Position numbers and translations under genes: made by a program. A model generated the notes under the pieces. It saw nothing but the letters and a program-made list of their open reading frames with translations. It did no database searches and was not told the DNA's origin. Below are positions 20,316 through 31,097 of a stretch of 64,000 nucleotides of DNA, piece after piece. This DNA comes from Bactericera cockerelli. Lineage: Eukaryota; Arthropoda; Insecta; Hemiptera; Triozidae. The stretch lies in assembly GCA_024516035.1 (NCBI GenBank), contig CM044958.1:49145073-49209072 (forward strand), read 5' to 3'. Positions within the stretch are counted from its first letter, which is position 1; every line of letters starts with the position of its first letter.

Positions 20316-20985
20316 TCAACAAGGAGATTGAGGAGGAGAAATAGAAATTGGATAATGAGAAAATAGGAAGAAGAGGAGAAGAAGAAGTTGGAAGAGAGGG
20401 AGGAGGAAGAGGACGAGGATAAGGAGGAAGCAGAAAGAGGAAGAAGTTGGAAAAGGAGAAGGAAAAGAAGGAGGAAGATTAGGAGGATAAGTAGGAAAAT
20501 AGAAAGGAGGAAAGTGAGGAGGATTAGGAAGAGGAGAAGGAAAAGAAGTAGGAAGTGGAGGAGGATAAGGAGGAAATAGGAAGAGGAGAAGGAAAAGAAG
20601 GAAGCAAGAGGAGAAGGAATAGAAGTAGGAAGAGGAGAAGGAAAAGAAGGAAGCAAGAGGAGAAGGAATAGAAGTAGGAAGAGGAGGAGGATAAGGAGGA
20701 AATAGGAAGAAGAGAAGGAAAAGAAGGAAGCAAGAGGAAGAGAATAAGGAGGAAATCGGAAGAGGAGAAAGAAAAGAAGGAAGCAAGAGGAGAAGGAAAA
20801 GAAGTAGGAAGAGGAGGAGGATAAGGAGGAAATAGGAAGAGGAGAAGGAAGAAGAAGAAGAGAAGGAAAAGAAGAAGGCAGAGGAGAAGAGAAGGAGGAG
20901 GAGGAAAATAAGCAGGGGGAGAATCAGGGGGAGCACGAGTAGCAGGAGAAGATAGACAAAGAGGGCGTCAAGGGGGGGGAGGGGG
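20316..20985. repeat. Purine-rich (AAGGAGAAG-type) repeat block
   Basis: Imperfect repeats of gaggagaaggaaaagaagga, gcaagagg and aggaggataaggaggaaata, for about 670 bp. Minus-strand frames of up to 252 codons are poly-Phe/Leu/Ser artefacts. Confidence 0.9.
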
Positions 20986-21103
20986 TGGATTTGAAACAAG
21001 AGAACCACCACGTCGAGAGTATAGGAACACGTGTGTGGAGGCTCTCCATATATTTTCAATATCTCAGGTTGCATATCCCAACTTTCGAGAGCGGCACAAA
21101 AAG

Positions 21104-21130
21104 CCCCCCCCCCCCCCCCCCCCCCCCCCC
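21104..21130. repeat. Poly-C run of 27
   Basis: An uninterrupted C homopolymer, G-quadruplex-forming on the minus strand. Runs this long are prone to assembly error. The flanks 20986-21472 hold no other recognised feature. Confidence 0.95.
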
Positions 21131-21472
21131 TCCTCTTACCGAAAAGCTTCTATCAACTTGGTTCAACCCGCCCGCGTCTACCCTACTAATTAAAAGTTCA
21201 TTTTGAGATTTTTGAGACAATCTACCCCACATCCGATTTGTCTAACGCTTTAAACTTTTACCTGCTTAACGAAATATATCGATCCGGTTGACACCGATGG
21301 GGGAGACTTTCTGAGAGTCAATGTTAGCTTCAGGACTTCTTCCGAGATTTTACCAATAGTAGAAATCAGAAGTACATGTTTGTTTTTTTTTGTGTGTGTA
21401 CGGTACTTACAGTGGACGAAGTATTTCGAGAACGGTAAGTCCTACAGTTCATAGATTTTTATAATTTTATTA

Positions 21473-21692
21473 TCTTAATATATAAATGTCAAAGTCACTG
21501 ACTGATCATCGCTCTACAGCCCAAACGGTAAGTCCTAGGAAGCTGAAATTTGGTAGGTAGCTTTGTCTTATAGTCTAGATGTGCAATAAGAATTTTTCGA
21601 AATTCCCACTACAACACCTGCCATTGGCGAAAAAGGATTTTTTGCTTTTACGGCAATGCCTCGGCCCGCAAAGCGGGCGACAGCCCACTTGT
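21473..21692 (+). mobile_element. Nonautonomous Helitron-like element 2
   Basis: It shares the start tcttaatatataaatgtc, the middle gtaagtcctaggaagctgaa and the end hairpin gcccgcaaagcgggc plus gacagcccacttgt with element 1 (13867-14122). It ends only a few tens of bases before the LINE 5' region. Confidence 0.75.
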
Positions 21693-21866
21693 GACTGTAT
21701 ATGTTTGCATATTTAGGTATGTTTCTGATATTGGTATGTTTCTGATACTTCCGAGAGGTTTCTGATATTGGAGATCGGAGGTGTGGTGTTCGTTTTTGTA
21801 GGGGGAGGTATTTTTTTTGCTCCGATTTCAATTTTTTTATTTTATTTATATTTTCTTGTTTTAACA

Positions 21867-22778
21867 ATGACTACAGAAGAATATATGATGGAACTCATAG
21901 GAGAAATGAAATCAATCAGAACCGCAATGGAGTCTATGAAGAAAAGTGACGAACTTGTGAATAAGAAGTTAGACACTATTCAAGGTAACCTAGGGCCAAT
22001 AAATGTTGAGGTCAACAAACATAGTAAAGAAATTAAAACTTTAAAACAGGATTTTCACAGAAAAAGAGTTATTATATTTGGAATCCAAGGGGAGCCTAGG
22101 GAAAAAAAGTCTGATCTAGAAGAGAAAATTTTGACTTTATTTGTCCAAAAATTATCCCTTGTAGACTTTTCCTTGAGCGAAGTTGACTTTTGTAAACGAC
22201 AGGGTACCTGGGAGGCTGAAAACAAACCCATCATTGTCGCATTCACCACGGAGCGTAGAAAAGAAACAATTCTAAGGAATAGCAAAGCTCTTAAGGATAC
22301 AGGCATCAGTATACGTGAAGACTTTCCACCGGAAGTAAGAGAAAAAAGAAAGCCACTCCTTGCACAGATGAGACAGCTGCGAGCGGAAGGAAAATTTGCA
22401 ATTGTTAAGTACGATCGTTTGATAACACGAAACTTCGAATCAGAAGTAGGTGCTCCTGAATCGGTGAGTAGACAAGTAAGATCAAAACGAGCGCTATCTC
22501 ACTCCCCCGAGGAACTTCAAAATAAACGTCACAATGGAATAACTGAAGATTACTTTGGTCACTCCTCCTCCGGGTCCGGTGGTGAAGGTCTCTTTGCTGC
22601 AGGTCTCTTCGGAGCTGAAGACAGCATGATGGTCGATCAAGCCACAACGCCTCAGAATATCAACCCCTCTGCTTCAGCTGGGAGGCTCCCCGCTGGAGTA
22701 ATAACTGGTTCAAAGCAATCACAGCCCGGTATAGAGGATTTTTTTCAGCGAAAAATATCGGATCAGGAGACCTCGTAA
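21867..22778 (+). CDS. LINE ORF1 protein, RRM-like RNA-binding
   Basis: 303 codons from ATG at 21867. An upstream in-frame TTG extension adds only a hydrophobic UTR-derived stretch, so I reject it. Residues about 5-65 are rich in E, K and L with heptad spacing, likely a coiled coil for self-association. Residues about 70-185 look like the RRM plus C-terminal domain of LINE ORF1 proteins: RKRVIIFGIQGEP, later KPIIVAFTTERRK and GISIREDFPPEVREKRK. The tail is Ser/Gly-rich and probably disordered. The expected role is to coat element RNA as a chaperone. The frame is intact and ends about 30 bp before the first recognisable ORF2 residues. Confidence 0.85.
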   Translation: MTTEEYMMELIGEMKSIRTAMESMKKSDELVNKKLDTIQGNLGPINVEVNKHSKEIKTLKQDFHRKRVIIFGIQGEPREKKSDLEEKILTLFVQKLSLVDFSLSEVDFCKRQGTWEAENKPIIVAFTTERRKETILRNSKALKDTGISIREDFPPEVREKRKPLLAQMRQLRAEGKFAIVKYDRLITRNFESEVGAPESVSRQVRSKRALSHSPEELQNKRHNGITEDYFGHSSSGSGGEGLFAAGLFGAEDSMMVDQATTPQNINPSASAGRLPAGVITGSKQSQPGIEDFFQRKISDQETS

Positions 22779-25700
22779 CTCCACACCTAGTTGAACCCGA
22801 TAGTAATGTGCAGCACAAAAATAACATCAAAATCACATTCTGGAATATAAATGGAATTTCAAAATTAAATAATTTGGACTCCAATGAATTTAAAATGCTT
22901 CTGTATTGGGACGTAATTTGCGTAAGTGAAACATGGCTAACAGATACACCTCGCTTACAATTATTTGAGAAGTTTTACAATATAGTGTCAACCCCGGCAA
23001 TAAAAAACAAACAGAAGGGAAGAGCTAGTGGAGGTCTAATTATTTTTTACAAACACGACATAAAACTTGAAATAATTGATAGTTCGAACTTATGGTTAAT
23101 TGTAAAAATAATCGGAACAAGTTCGAGTCTCATACTTGGCAACATATACATTAGTCCAAATTATGATCAAAGTGAGGCTCTGAATTTGCTAAGTCTAGTT
23201 ATTAGTGATTTATATGAACGGGGTTACTCTAACATTTTAATAGGAGGAGACTTCAATTCACGTATTGCAGATGGAAACTTCATGGATGGTTTTGCGCAGG
23301 ATTTCTCATTGCTTCCTCAACGGTGCTCTCTGGACCAAGTTCTGAACAGGAGAGGTGAATCTTTGATAGAGTTCATGGAGGGATATGGGCTTGTTGCACT
23401 GAATGGCAGAACTCTTGGTGACATACCAGGTCGGTATACTTACATTAGCAAGATTGGAAAAAGCGTGGTTGACCTGGTATGGATCGCCTTAGAGTTGTGC
23501 TCGGAAGTGCGGGAGCTGTGTGTCTCCGAAGATTTTCTTACCTCAGATCATCTGCCTGTTGTACTCAGATTGAGCTTTGATTGGGGGGCTCATAATGCCT
23601 CCGTTCACATCCAGAGTGGACCAGATAACGTTATAACTCGTTACATTTGGTGTGACGAAAAGGCAGAAGACTTTAGGGAATTAATTAATGCTAACTATGT
23701 CTCGCCACAAGAAACAGGAAATATCTACTGTCACCTGAAACAGAAAGTCCTTGACACAGCATCTCACCTCCAAATGATTCGTCAGTATAAATCTAATACG
23801 AAATTTATTTACAACAGAAATCCATGGTTCAATCAAGAATGTCGGCAGCTTAAAAAAACAATGAGGAAACAGTATAAACAATGGTCTAAATCAAGAGACA
23901 ATGATGATTTATTATTATTTCATAAAACTAAGAAAAAATACTTCCTTTTGTGTAAGAGAGAGAAAAAAGACCCACGAAGAAAATTTTAAAAGCAAGCTAC
24001 GTGATGTAAAAAATGCTAGTGAGTTTTGGAAAATTGTTTTAAAATTTAAACCCAAGAAAGAAAACAAATGTCAGCAGATTCCTATGTCAGCATGGAATGA
24101 ATATCTCGTACAAGTATTTCCAGCCCGTGATACTGTGCTTCCTCTTCAATTAAATAACGAAATGAGAGACTCAATGGACGACTCAGATTTTTGCATTGGT
24201 GAGCTGAATACATGTATTTCAAAATTGAAAAATGGCAAAAGTCCTGGCCCAGATAACGTGTTAAATGAATATATAAAATTACTGGACGATAACTGGAGAC
24301 AGGATATCTTGCGATTTCTTAACTATTTGTTCAACGGAGGGAATCTACCAAATGAATTGACTAAGTCTCATTTTTTTATGCTGCATAAAAAGGGTGATGC
24401 TAAAGACCCAAACAACTTCAGGTGTATTGCACTACTAAATAATATGTTAAAGTTAGCCACGCATCTTCTGGCCCAAAGAATACTTTGCTGGTGTGAAACT
24501 AACAACAAATTCATAGAAGCACAATCAGGATTCCGCCCCGGCAGAGGATGCACGGATAATTTGTTTACTCTCTCCAGCATAATTAGTATACATATATCTC
24601 ATACGGCACAGGAAAATATACGCCGCCTTTATTGACTATAAATCGGCATTCTCGGAAGTTGACCATTACTTACTGAAAATTAAAATGTTCAATGCTGGAA
24701 TCACACCAAAAATCATTTCAATGTTTGAAAAAATTTACAACAGTGCCGAAGCACAAATCAGGGTCAGTAATAAATTGTCAGCCGCGAGGAAAATCACCAA
24801 AGGCGTATTACAGGGTGACTCAGCCTCTCCGCTTACCTTTCTAATATTTCTGAACGACCTAGAATTATTTTTAAGAAACAAAGGGTTGAATGGCATTAGT
24901 ATCAATGAGGTTTCAGACATCTTGCTTTTGTTATACGCGGATGACCTTATACTATTCGCCACTGATAAAATTGATCTTCAAAAAAAGTTAAACGCTCTTA
25001 GTTCTTACTGCTTAGAAAATAAAATGATGGTCAATGTATCAAAATCTAAAGTTGTTATATTTAGAAGAGGAGGCAGAGTGTCAGCACGAGATGCCTTCCA
25101 CTACCAGGATAATCAGATGGAGATACGGAACGAATACAACTATCTAGGTGTTTTGTTTTCATCCCACGGGGTGTTTTATAAAGCCGCAGAACAAGCGCTG
25201 TCGAGAGGAAGAGTGGCCGTTGGGAATGTGAGGCAGATTCTCATCAGCTCCAAAACTGACTCTCTGGATAGCCGAGTCAAACTATTCCAAGCTATAGTGA
25301 GATCTACGCTACTTTATGGGTCTGAGATTTGGGCATTACGATATGAGGGAACTATTGAAAAATGTCAAACTTTATTTTACAAATCTATTTACTGTCTGCC
25401 GAGAAATACAGCCAGCTACATGTTGCGCCTTGAAATGGGTGTTGTCAAGCTCTTTTATTACGCATTTTGCCAGATATTAGAATGGTGGGGAAAGCTCTTA
25501 AAGATGACAACTGATAGATACCCTCGAGCATGTTACGACCAACTGGTCCTACTTGATCAGAGGTCCTGTAATGTTGCCAAATATAACTGGTGTACTCTCC
25601 TGAAAGACAAGCTTGTCCAATTGGAATTTGGATATTTATGGGAAGCACAGTCTAGTAATATGCTTGAGGAGAAAAGAGAAGACATTCTACACACTTATTA

Positions 25701-26148
25701 TTCGTCACTAGTCAAAGAAGATTGGCAATCACTCCTTCGATCCTCATACAACATCATGTACAAGGACATTAAGATTAGACCAGAAAACTTAACACCAAAA
25801 CAAAGCTTTGTTACACAATACCTACTGGAACCAGGCCCGATAGAAAGAAGTAGAGTGGCCGCCCAACTTCGCCTTAGTGGGAAAAATCTTAGGTTTTTCA
25901 TCAACAAGATGTCATTCGGCTGGGACCAGGAAGAACTATGTAGTGTCTGCAATCAAAATAAGCCCGAAAACATACAACACTTTTTATTAGAATGTCCCCA
26001 CTACGCAGCCTTAAGGATGAAATTTTTACGTGAAATGGGCAGCTCTGTAGAGGAATTGTTGGTGATCCAGTCGAAGACTCATCTGAACAATCTATATTTC
26101 TATGTTTTAGGAGCGTTGAAACTGAGATCTTTTCTACGAAATGAATAG
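22778..26148 (+). pseudogene. LINE ORF2, endonuclease-reverse transcriptase, two frameshifts
   Basis: Would nick target DNA and copy element RNA into cDNA. The apurinic-type endonuclease (22808 to about 23590) is complete: FWNINGI, SETWL, GGDFNSR, SVVDLVWI, SDHLPV. A linker follows (NPWFNQECRQL). RT: KNGKSPGPDNV, NFRCIALLNN, QSGFRPGRGCTDN, motif A FIDYKSAF, motif B GVLQGDSASPLTF, motif C LLLYADDLILFA, then YNYLGVLF and LLYGSEIWA. The C-terminal finger is CSVCNQNKPENIQHFLLEC. The frame shifts at an A6 run at 23963-23968, equivalent to one extra base, and at about 24619, equivalent to one lost base, so segments run to 23989, 24635 and 26148. All catalytic residues remain. No clear ATG begins the frame; it is open back into the ORF1 3' end, so start by reinitiation or overlap is possible. 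Confidence 0.9.
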
Positions 26149-26575
26149 TTTGTTCAATTAGTTTATTTATAGATTTTATTTATTGTATTTATGTTTATTT
26201 CGATTTTATTTTTCATATATTCATATTTTTACGTTATTTATAGATTTTATTTATTGTATTTATGTTTATTTCGATTTTATTTTTATATATTTATATTTTT
26301 ACGTTATTTATAGATTCTATTTATTGTATTTATGTTTATTTCGATTTTATTTTGCATATATTTATATTTTTACGTTCAATTAGATTTTATTTATCATATA
26401 TTTACATTTTTACGTTCAATTAGATTTTATTTATCACATATTTATATTTACGTTCAACTAGATTTTATTTATCATATATTTATATTTACGTTTGATTAGA
26501 TTTTATTTATCATATTCTTTTATTTATCTTTTATATTTTCGTTCAATTAGATTTGATTTATCATATATTTGTATA
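26149..26575 (+). repeat. Tandem repeats in the LINE 3' UTR
   Basis: About three units of roughly 72 bp (tagattttatttattgtatt, then tatgtttatttcgatttta) pass into shorter units of about 40 bp (ttcaattagattttatttat, then catatatttatat). The 66-codon frame here is a product of the repeats. Confidence 0.85.
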
Positions 26576-26854
26576 GTATTTAAATTTTTATATAATTATT
26601 CATACAGTAATATTAAAAATTTAAAATAATAATAATAGAAAGGAAAAAGAAGAAGAAAAATGGGGGGAAAAATTATGTGGCACAAAATAATAGAATGAAG
26701 TAATTGTTTTTAAAATTTTATTATGTAATTTTAGAATTATGTTTAAATAACCTGCATCCCAACCTCTATTGTAAACTCTTATTGAGAAATACAATTATAT
26801 TTTTTTTATTCTATATTTAGGTATGTTAAATTTTATCCTTGACCTTCCCTTTCT

Positions 26855-26998
26855 TCTCTTGTACATAATAGTGTGTATTTCTCTTTCCTCATTTTTTTCA
26901 TTTTTACTCATCAATCTCTCTCCCTCTTCTCTCTCTATCTCTCCTCTCTTCTCACCCTCTCCCTGGCTCTCTCTCTCTCTATTATCTCTTCTCTATAG
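26855..26998. repeat. CT-rich tract
   Basis: A pyrimidine tract directly preceding SINE B5. 26641-26854 has no recognised feature. Confidence 0.85.
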
Positions 26999-27288
26999 TC
27001 ACTGTGGCAGCGCGAGTTAGCGCGCTAGGCATTGTACACATGGTGACCTAGGTTCGATTCCCAGCGGGGGAGGATTTTTTCTGCTCTGTACTTGGATGTT
27101 CGGGGTCCACTCATACCTCGTGAAGAAAAATGAGTAGCTGCTTTAATGTGAAGCAGTGGCAGAATCTTAGGCAAAAAAATAATACAAGATATTGTAAATT
27201 AAAGTGGTAAAGTCCTATGATTCTGCGCTACCCACTACATTTGTGACAAAATAACACAAAGAAAAAACATTATTATTATTATAATATT
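26999..27288 (+). mobile_element. SINE family B, copy B5
   Basis: Complete order: A box TGGCAGCGCGAG, B box GGTTCGATTCCC, then tgctctgtacttggatgttc, gagtagctgctttaatgtga, gattctgcgctacccactac and (att)n. A short attatctc occurs at 26981 and 27289 and may be the target duplication. Confidence 0.92.
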
Positions 27289-27291
27289 ATT

Positions 27292-27384
27292 ATCTCCCTC
27301 CCTCCCTCCCTTCTCTCTCACTATCATCTACCTTTAGTTCTCTTTCTCTCTCTGCCTCTATCTCACTATTTTCCAACTTGCTCT

Positions 27385-27420
<36 letters not shown>

Positions 27421-27425
27421 CTCTA

Positions 27426-27458
<33 letters not shown>

Positions 27459-27748
27459 TCCTCCTTGCTCCTGTGGCTATGTGAAAACACATTTTTAATT
27501 AGGTTTGTTGTTATCCTTCTTCTTGTTTGAAGATTTACAATTCCTCTTTTGAAGAGCCTCCAGACTTACCCTCCTCCTCATCTCACCCACCCTCTATCTC
27601 ACCCTATTTCTCCCCCTCTCACCCTGTTTCTCCCCCTCTCACCCTATTTCTCCCCCTCTCACCCGATTTCTCCCCCTCTCACCCTGTTTCTCCCCCTTTC
27701 ACTCTATTTTCTCCCCTTTCACCCTATTTCTCCCTCTCTCTTTTTTTT

Positions 27749-27794
<46 letters not shown>

Positions 27795-27941
27795 TCATAC
27801 CCTTTCTATCTCTTCCCCTTCCCTCTTTCACCTCCCATTGTATTCTGCCCCCCCCCCCCCCTTATCACCACCATTCTTCCTCCTCCCCATCTTGTCTTAT
27901 GATGTGTCTTTTTCAACAATTATAGTAGAGAGGGAGAGAGG

Positions 27942-27975
<34 letters not shown>

Positions 27976-27985
27976 TAAAGTGAGT
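27292..27985. repeat. CT tracts, 21-bp C/T repeat and GA tract
   Basis: (CT)n at 27292-27475. At 27595-27735 there are about seven units of a 21-bp repeat (accctatttctccccctctc and variants). CT with (ca)n follows to about 27800, then a C run near 27848-27860. At 27925-27985 the bias flips to (GA)n. Frames of 117 and 132 codons are artefacts. Confidence 0.9.
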
Positions 27986-28011
27986 GAGAGATAGAATGTA
28001 GGACAATTAGA

Positions 28012-28121
28012 TCGATTTTTTTTAGATTTTGAAATAAGTTGAATTTTTAATTAAAACATAGTTTGTTAATAGGATAAATCACCTCCTAAGATAATGCTAC
28101 CTTGTTTGGAGGTGGGAGACA
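28012..28121 (-). mobile_element. 3'-end fragment of the same LINE type as 62660-64000
   Basis: The plus strand reads gattttttttagattttga, then atcacctcctaagataatgc and tttggaggtggg. The same order is at 62665-62775, where it is the 3' UTR end of the minus-strand LINE. This is a short 5'-truncated insertion. Confidence 0.7.
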
Positions 28122-28139
28122 GTGATAGAGGAAGATATA

Positions 28140-28434
28140 ATAATAATAATGCTTTTTCTTTGTGTTATTATGTCACAATTTTAGTGGGTAGCGCAGAATC
28201 ATAGGACTTTACCACTTTAATTTACAATATCTTGTATTATTTTTTTGCCTAAGATTCTGCCACTGGTCGCTGCTTCACATTAAAGCAGCTACTCATTTTT
28301 TCTCACGAGGTATGAGTGGACCCCGAACATCCAAGTACAGAGCAGAAAAAATCCTCCCCCTCTGGGAATCGAACCCAGGTCACCATGTGTGCAATGCCTA
28401 GCGCGCTAACTCGCTCTGCCACAGTGACTACTTT
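28140..28434 (-). mobile_element. SINE family B, copy B6, with 18-bp target duplication
   Basis: A full inverse copy from (aat)n through ttagtgggtagcgcagaatc to tcgaacccaggtcaccatgt and ctgccacagtgac. A perfect 18-bp duplication gtgatagaggaagatata flanks it at 28122-28139 and 28435-28452. Integrity and clean duplications argue for a recent insertion. Confidence 0.93.
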
Positions 28435-28452
28435 GTGATAGAGGAAGATATA

Positions 28453-28725
28453 GGGATAGAGGAAGATATAGGAAGATAGAGGGAGGGAGGAAGAGGGAGA
28501 TGGATAGAGAGAGACAATGAGATTACGAGAGAGATAAAAGGGAGACGGAAAGAGAGAGAGAAAAATACAAAGAGAGAGAGAGAGAGAGAGAGGGGGGAGG
28601 AGGGAAAGAGAGGGACAATGAGATAAAGAGAGAGAGAGATAAAAGGGAGATGGAAAGAGAGAGAAAGATACAAAAAGAGAAAGGGGAAGAGAGAGAGAGA
28701 CAGAGAGATGCAATAGAAAGGAAGG
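28453..28725. repeat. (GA)n-rich tract
   Basis: gagagagagagaga with gataaaagggagatggaaag repeats at about 28535 and 28640. Minus-strand Ser/Leu frames are artefacts. Confidence 0.9.
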
Positions 28726-28990
28726 GAAACCGACCTTGTCTCTGGCTAGAAGGATAAAGATAAGGCTTAAGAGACAGAGACTAAACTTAGAACACAGAAA
28801 ATTGAATTAACCTTTGTCAGACGCTGGGCTCCCAGGAGCTAATGAGCACTGGAGGTTGTCACTTTGTGAGCAGAGTGAAGCGTCTTTTGAGTCCGGCGGC
28901 CATTTATAACAAGATGGTAGGAAAATAGTTTCCCTCTGTGTGATTTCTTTCTAGTTTCCAGTTTTGTGAGATTTGCAGGTCTCTTAGCCT
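28726..28990. other. Higher-complexity spacer
   Basis: More balanced base composition, with cggcggccatttataacaag followed by atggta near 28895-28920. This resembles a YY1-type site beside an ATG, as in some animal promoters. There is no supporting exon, so no gene is called. Confidence 0.35.
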
Positions 28991-29350
28991 CTGTTTAATC
29001 AGGTTTCCTGCTCACACAAGTCATGTTTATCCAGGTTTCCTGCTCACACATGTCCTGTTTATCCAGGTTTTCTGCTTACACAAGTCCTGTTTATTCAGGT
29101 TTCCTGCTGACACAAGTTCTGTTTATCCAGGTTTCCTGCTCACACATGTCCTTTTGATCCAGATTTCTGCTTACTCAAGTCCTGTTTATTCAGGTTTACT
29201 GCGTACACAAGTCCTATAGATCCAGGTTTCCTGCTTCAAGTCCTTTTGATCCAGATTTCTGCTTACACAAAGCCGGTCTATCCAAGTTTACTCCGTACAC
29301 AAGTCCTATTTATCCAGGTTTCCTGCTCACACAAGTCCTGTTAACCAGGT
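28991..29350. repeat. 32-bp tandem repeat, about eleven degenerate units
   Basis: The unit is tatccaggtttcctgctcac, then acaagtcctgtt. Units vary (gatccagatttctgcttac) and two are shortened. The variation shows an old array. Confidence 0.9.
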
Positions 29351-30304
29351 TCGACTATCATATTCCACTCGTATTAAGTTGACAATACATTAAACAAAGA
29401 AAGAAGGACAAGAAAACACAACCAACATTTACGCTTGGGGGCCATTAATGATGCCATAAAACACTTTCTATTCAAAGGCTTAGCCTCATTACAAAGCGTT
29501 TTATTCATACTAATTACTTACAGAGAAGAAGAAAAAAGAATCTCTTTGTAAATAAAATCACACATGTAAACAAACCATTTAAACCTTTCTTTGTATCTTT
29601 CCATATTTTATGTCTTTGTTCCTCCTATAATTTTTCTGTCTCTCTATCCTTCTCCCTCCTGCATGCCATTCCATCTCTCTTTCTTTGTCTCATAAACCAT
29701 TTTATAAACACAGAAAGGGATGCATACTTTTTCCTGCCTGCTTTTTTATTCCTTATAGAAAAGCTAGAGGAGGGTATGGTGGGCTGAAATTTTTCATTTA
29801 TTTATGTATAACTGTGCTGTAAACATGTCTTTTGGCATACAGACTAGGTTTTTACGAGGATAATAATGTATACGCGTATGAGAATTGTCCCTGAATTGTG
29901 CGCCGACTGTGAGTGGAAATTAAAATATGTCCGTAATATTATTCTAGAAAACAATTTGTGTTAAATATCCGCCAAGAAAATATAAGTCCTTGTAAATTGA
30001 AATACTGGGGCTAAGTAAAATAGAAACAAATAAATAGTTAAATGTTCTTAGTGTTATTAGAAACAAATTCAAGTACAACTTCTCACTTTTCTGATTATAC
30101 TGATTAAAATAGAGAGGTTAGTTGATAGCATGAATATTCAGAACTATTACCTGCTGATGAGTGCAAATAAGCTCGAAACAGCTGTCCAGGAATGTTCTGA
30201 TATTCATGTACATCTAGTACAACTTCTCACTTTTCTGTTAATACTGACTGATACTGAAATAAATAGTTAAATGTTCAACAAATAAATAGATAAATAAATA
30301 GTTA
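29351..30304. other. Unassigned spacer with a dispersed direct repeat
   Basis: agtacaacttctcacttttc occurs at about 30070 and 30209, spaced about 139 bp, around the phrase aataagctcgaaacagctgt. This may be a mobile-element piece. No open frame of note. Confidence 0.5.
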
Positions 30305-30510
30305 AATTTTTATCACAATTTTAGTGAATAGCGCTGAAAAGTACTTTTTCATGAAAATCCTATTATCTTATTTTTGCCCCTATTTCTGCCACTGGTCGCT
30401 GCTTCACATCAGAGCAGCTACTCATTGTTCTTCACAAGGAATGAGTGGACCCCGAACGTCAAATTATAGAGCCGAAATTTTTCGACTTGGCTGGGATTTG
30501 AATCAACAGC
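30305..30510 (-). mobile_element. SINE family B, copy B7, worn
   Basis: cacaattttagtgaatagcg, ctgccactggtcgctgcttc and aatgagtggaccccgaacgt are the inverse of family B. The B-box end has decayed (gggatttgaatcaacag) and the A box is lost. Confidence 0.75.
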
Positions 30511-30637
30511 TGATATAACTGTGCTGTGATTGGTTGAAATTTCCACCAGATCGCGTGTCCAAGGGATTGTATGGTGACTTTACAATTAGTTAAGCTAATC
30601 CTGTTTCATAATTTGGGCTTTATGCAGTTTCTGCTAA

Positions 30638-30815
30638 TACTTGGTGCACTGTTAGTCAAGTGGTTAAAGCTCTAGACTGGTAATCCAGGTAGCGTAGGGA
30701 TCCATTGGTTCGAATTCCACCCAGTGCATAAATTTTTCCTCATTTATTTGAGTTTGTAACCACATAGTAAAAAGATTCTGAAGGTTAGGTGGTAGAAAAT
30801 GCTCTGAGCATCGTA
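30638..30815 (+). mobile_element. SINE family A, copy A2
   Basis: The best-preserved family A head: gtgcactgttagtcaagtgg, tctagactggtaatccaggt, ggttcgaattccacccagtg. Then the family A tail ggttaggtggtagaaaatgc with the tgct-ctg-agca hairpin. Confidence 0.85.
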
Positions 30816-31097
30816 TTAAAATTAAAAATTGCAACACAGGACATGCAATATGAAAGAAAATGGAGAATGTAGTGAACCAAGGGGCAAGGTTAAAACCTGT
30901 GGCTTTCTTTTCCACCGAACCACCTGTTATAGTAACCATTTTGGCTATAGTTGGGAGGTGTGATGGTCTCCAGCCAACTTAAGTGAAAAAGTTGGCTCGT
31001 TCTGAACCAAATATTATTATTATACAACACTTTATAAGATATAAATGGATATTATGTACTTACAAATAATTATTCAATGAAAAAAATTGAAACAATA

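Larger units (their letters stand above)
21700..26640 (+). mobile_element. Nearly full-length non-LTR retrotransposon (LINE)
   Basis: The order is a 5' region with short direct repeats (ggtatgtttctgatattgg and variants at 21716-21775), then ORF1, then an ORF2 of endonuclease, reverse transcriptase and a C-terminal Cys/His motif, then a 3' UTR of tandem repeats and an (aat)n-like end near 26640. There are no long terminal repeats and no integrase. APE-type endonuclease plus a separate RRM-like ORF1 puts it in the broad CR1/RTE/Jockey part of the LINE tree. I do not assign a clade. Two one-base breaks make this copy inactive, but it is otherwise complete, so the insertion is fairly young. The 5' motif gtgttcgtttttgta, then gctccgatttca, recurs alone at 36113 and 43013. 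Confidence 0.9.

Noticed and set aside
20316..21074. 252-codon minus frame rich in Leu, Phe and Ser
   Set aside because: It is the inverse of a purine-rich repeat block.
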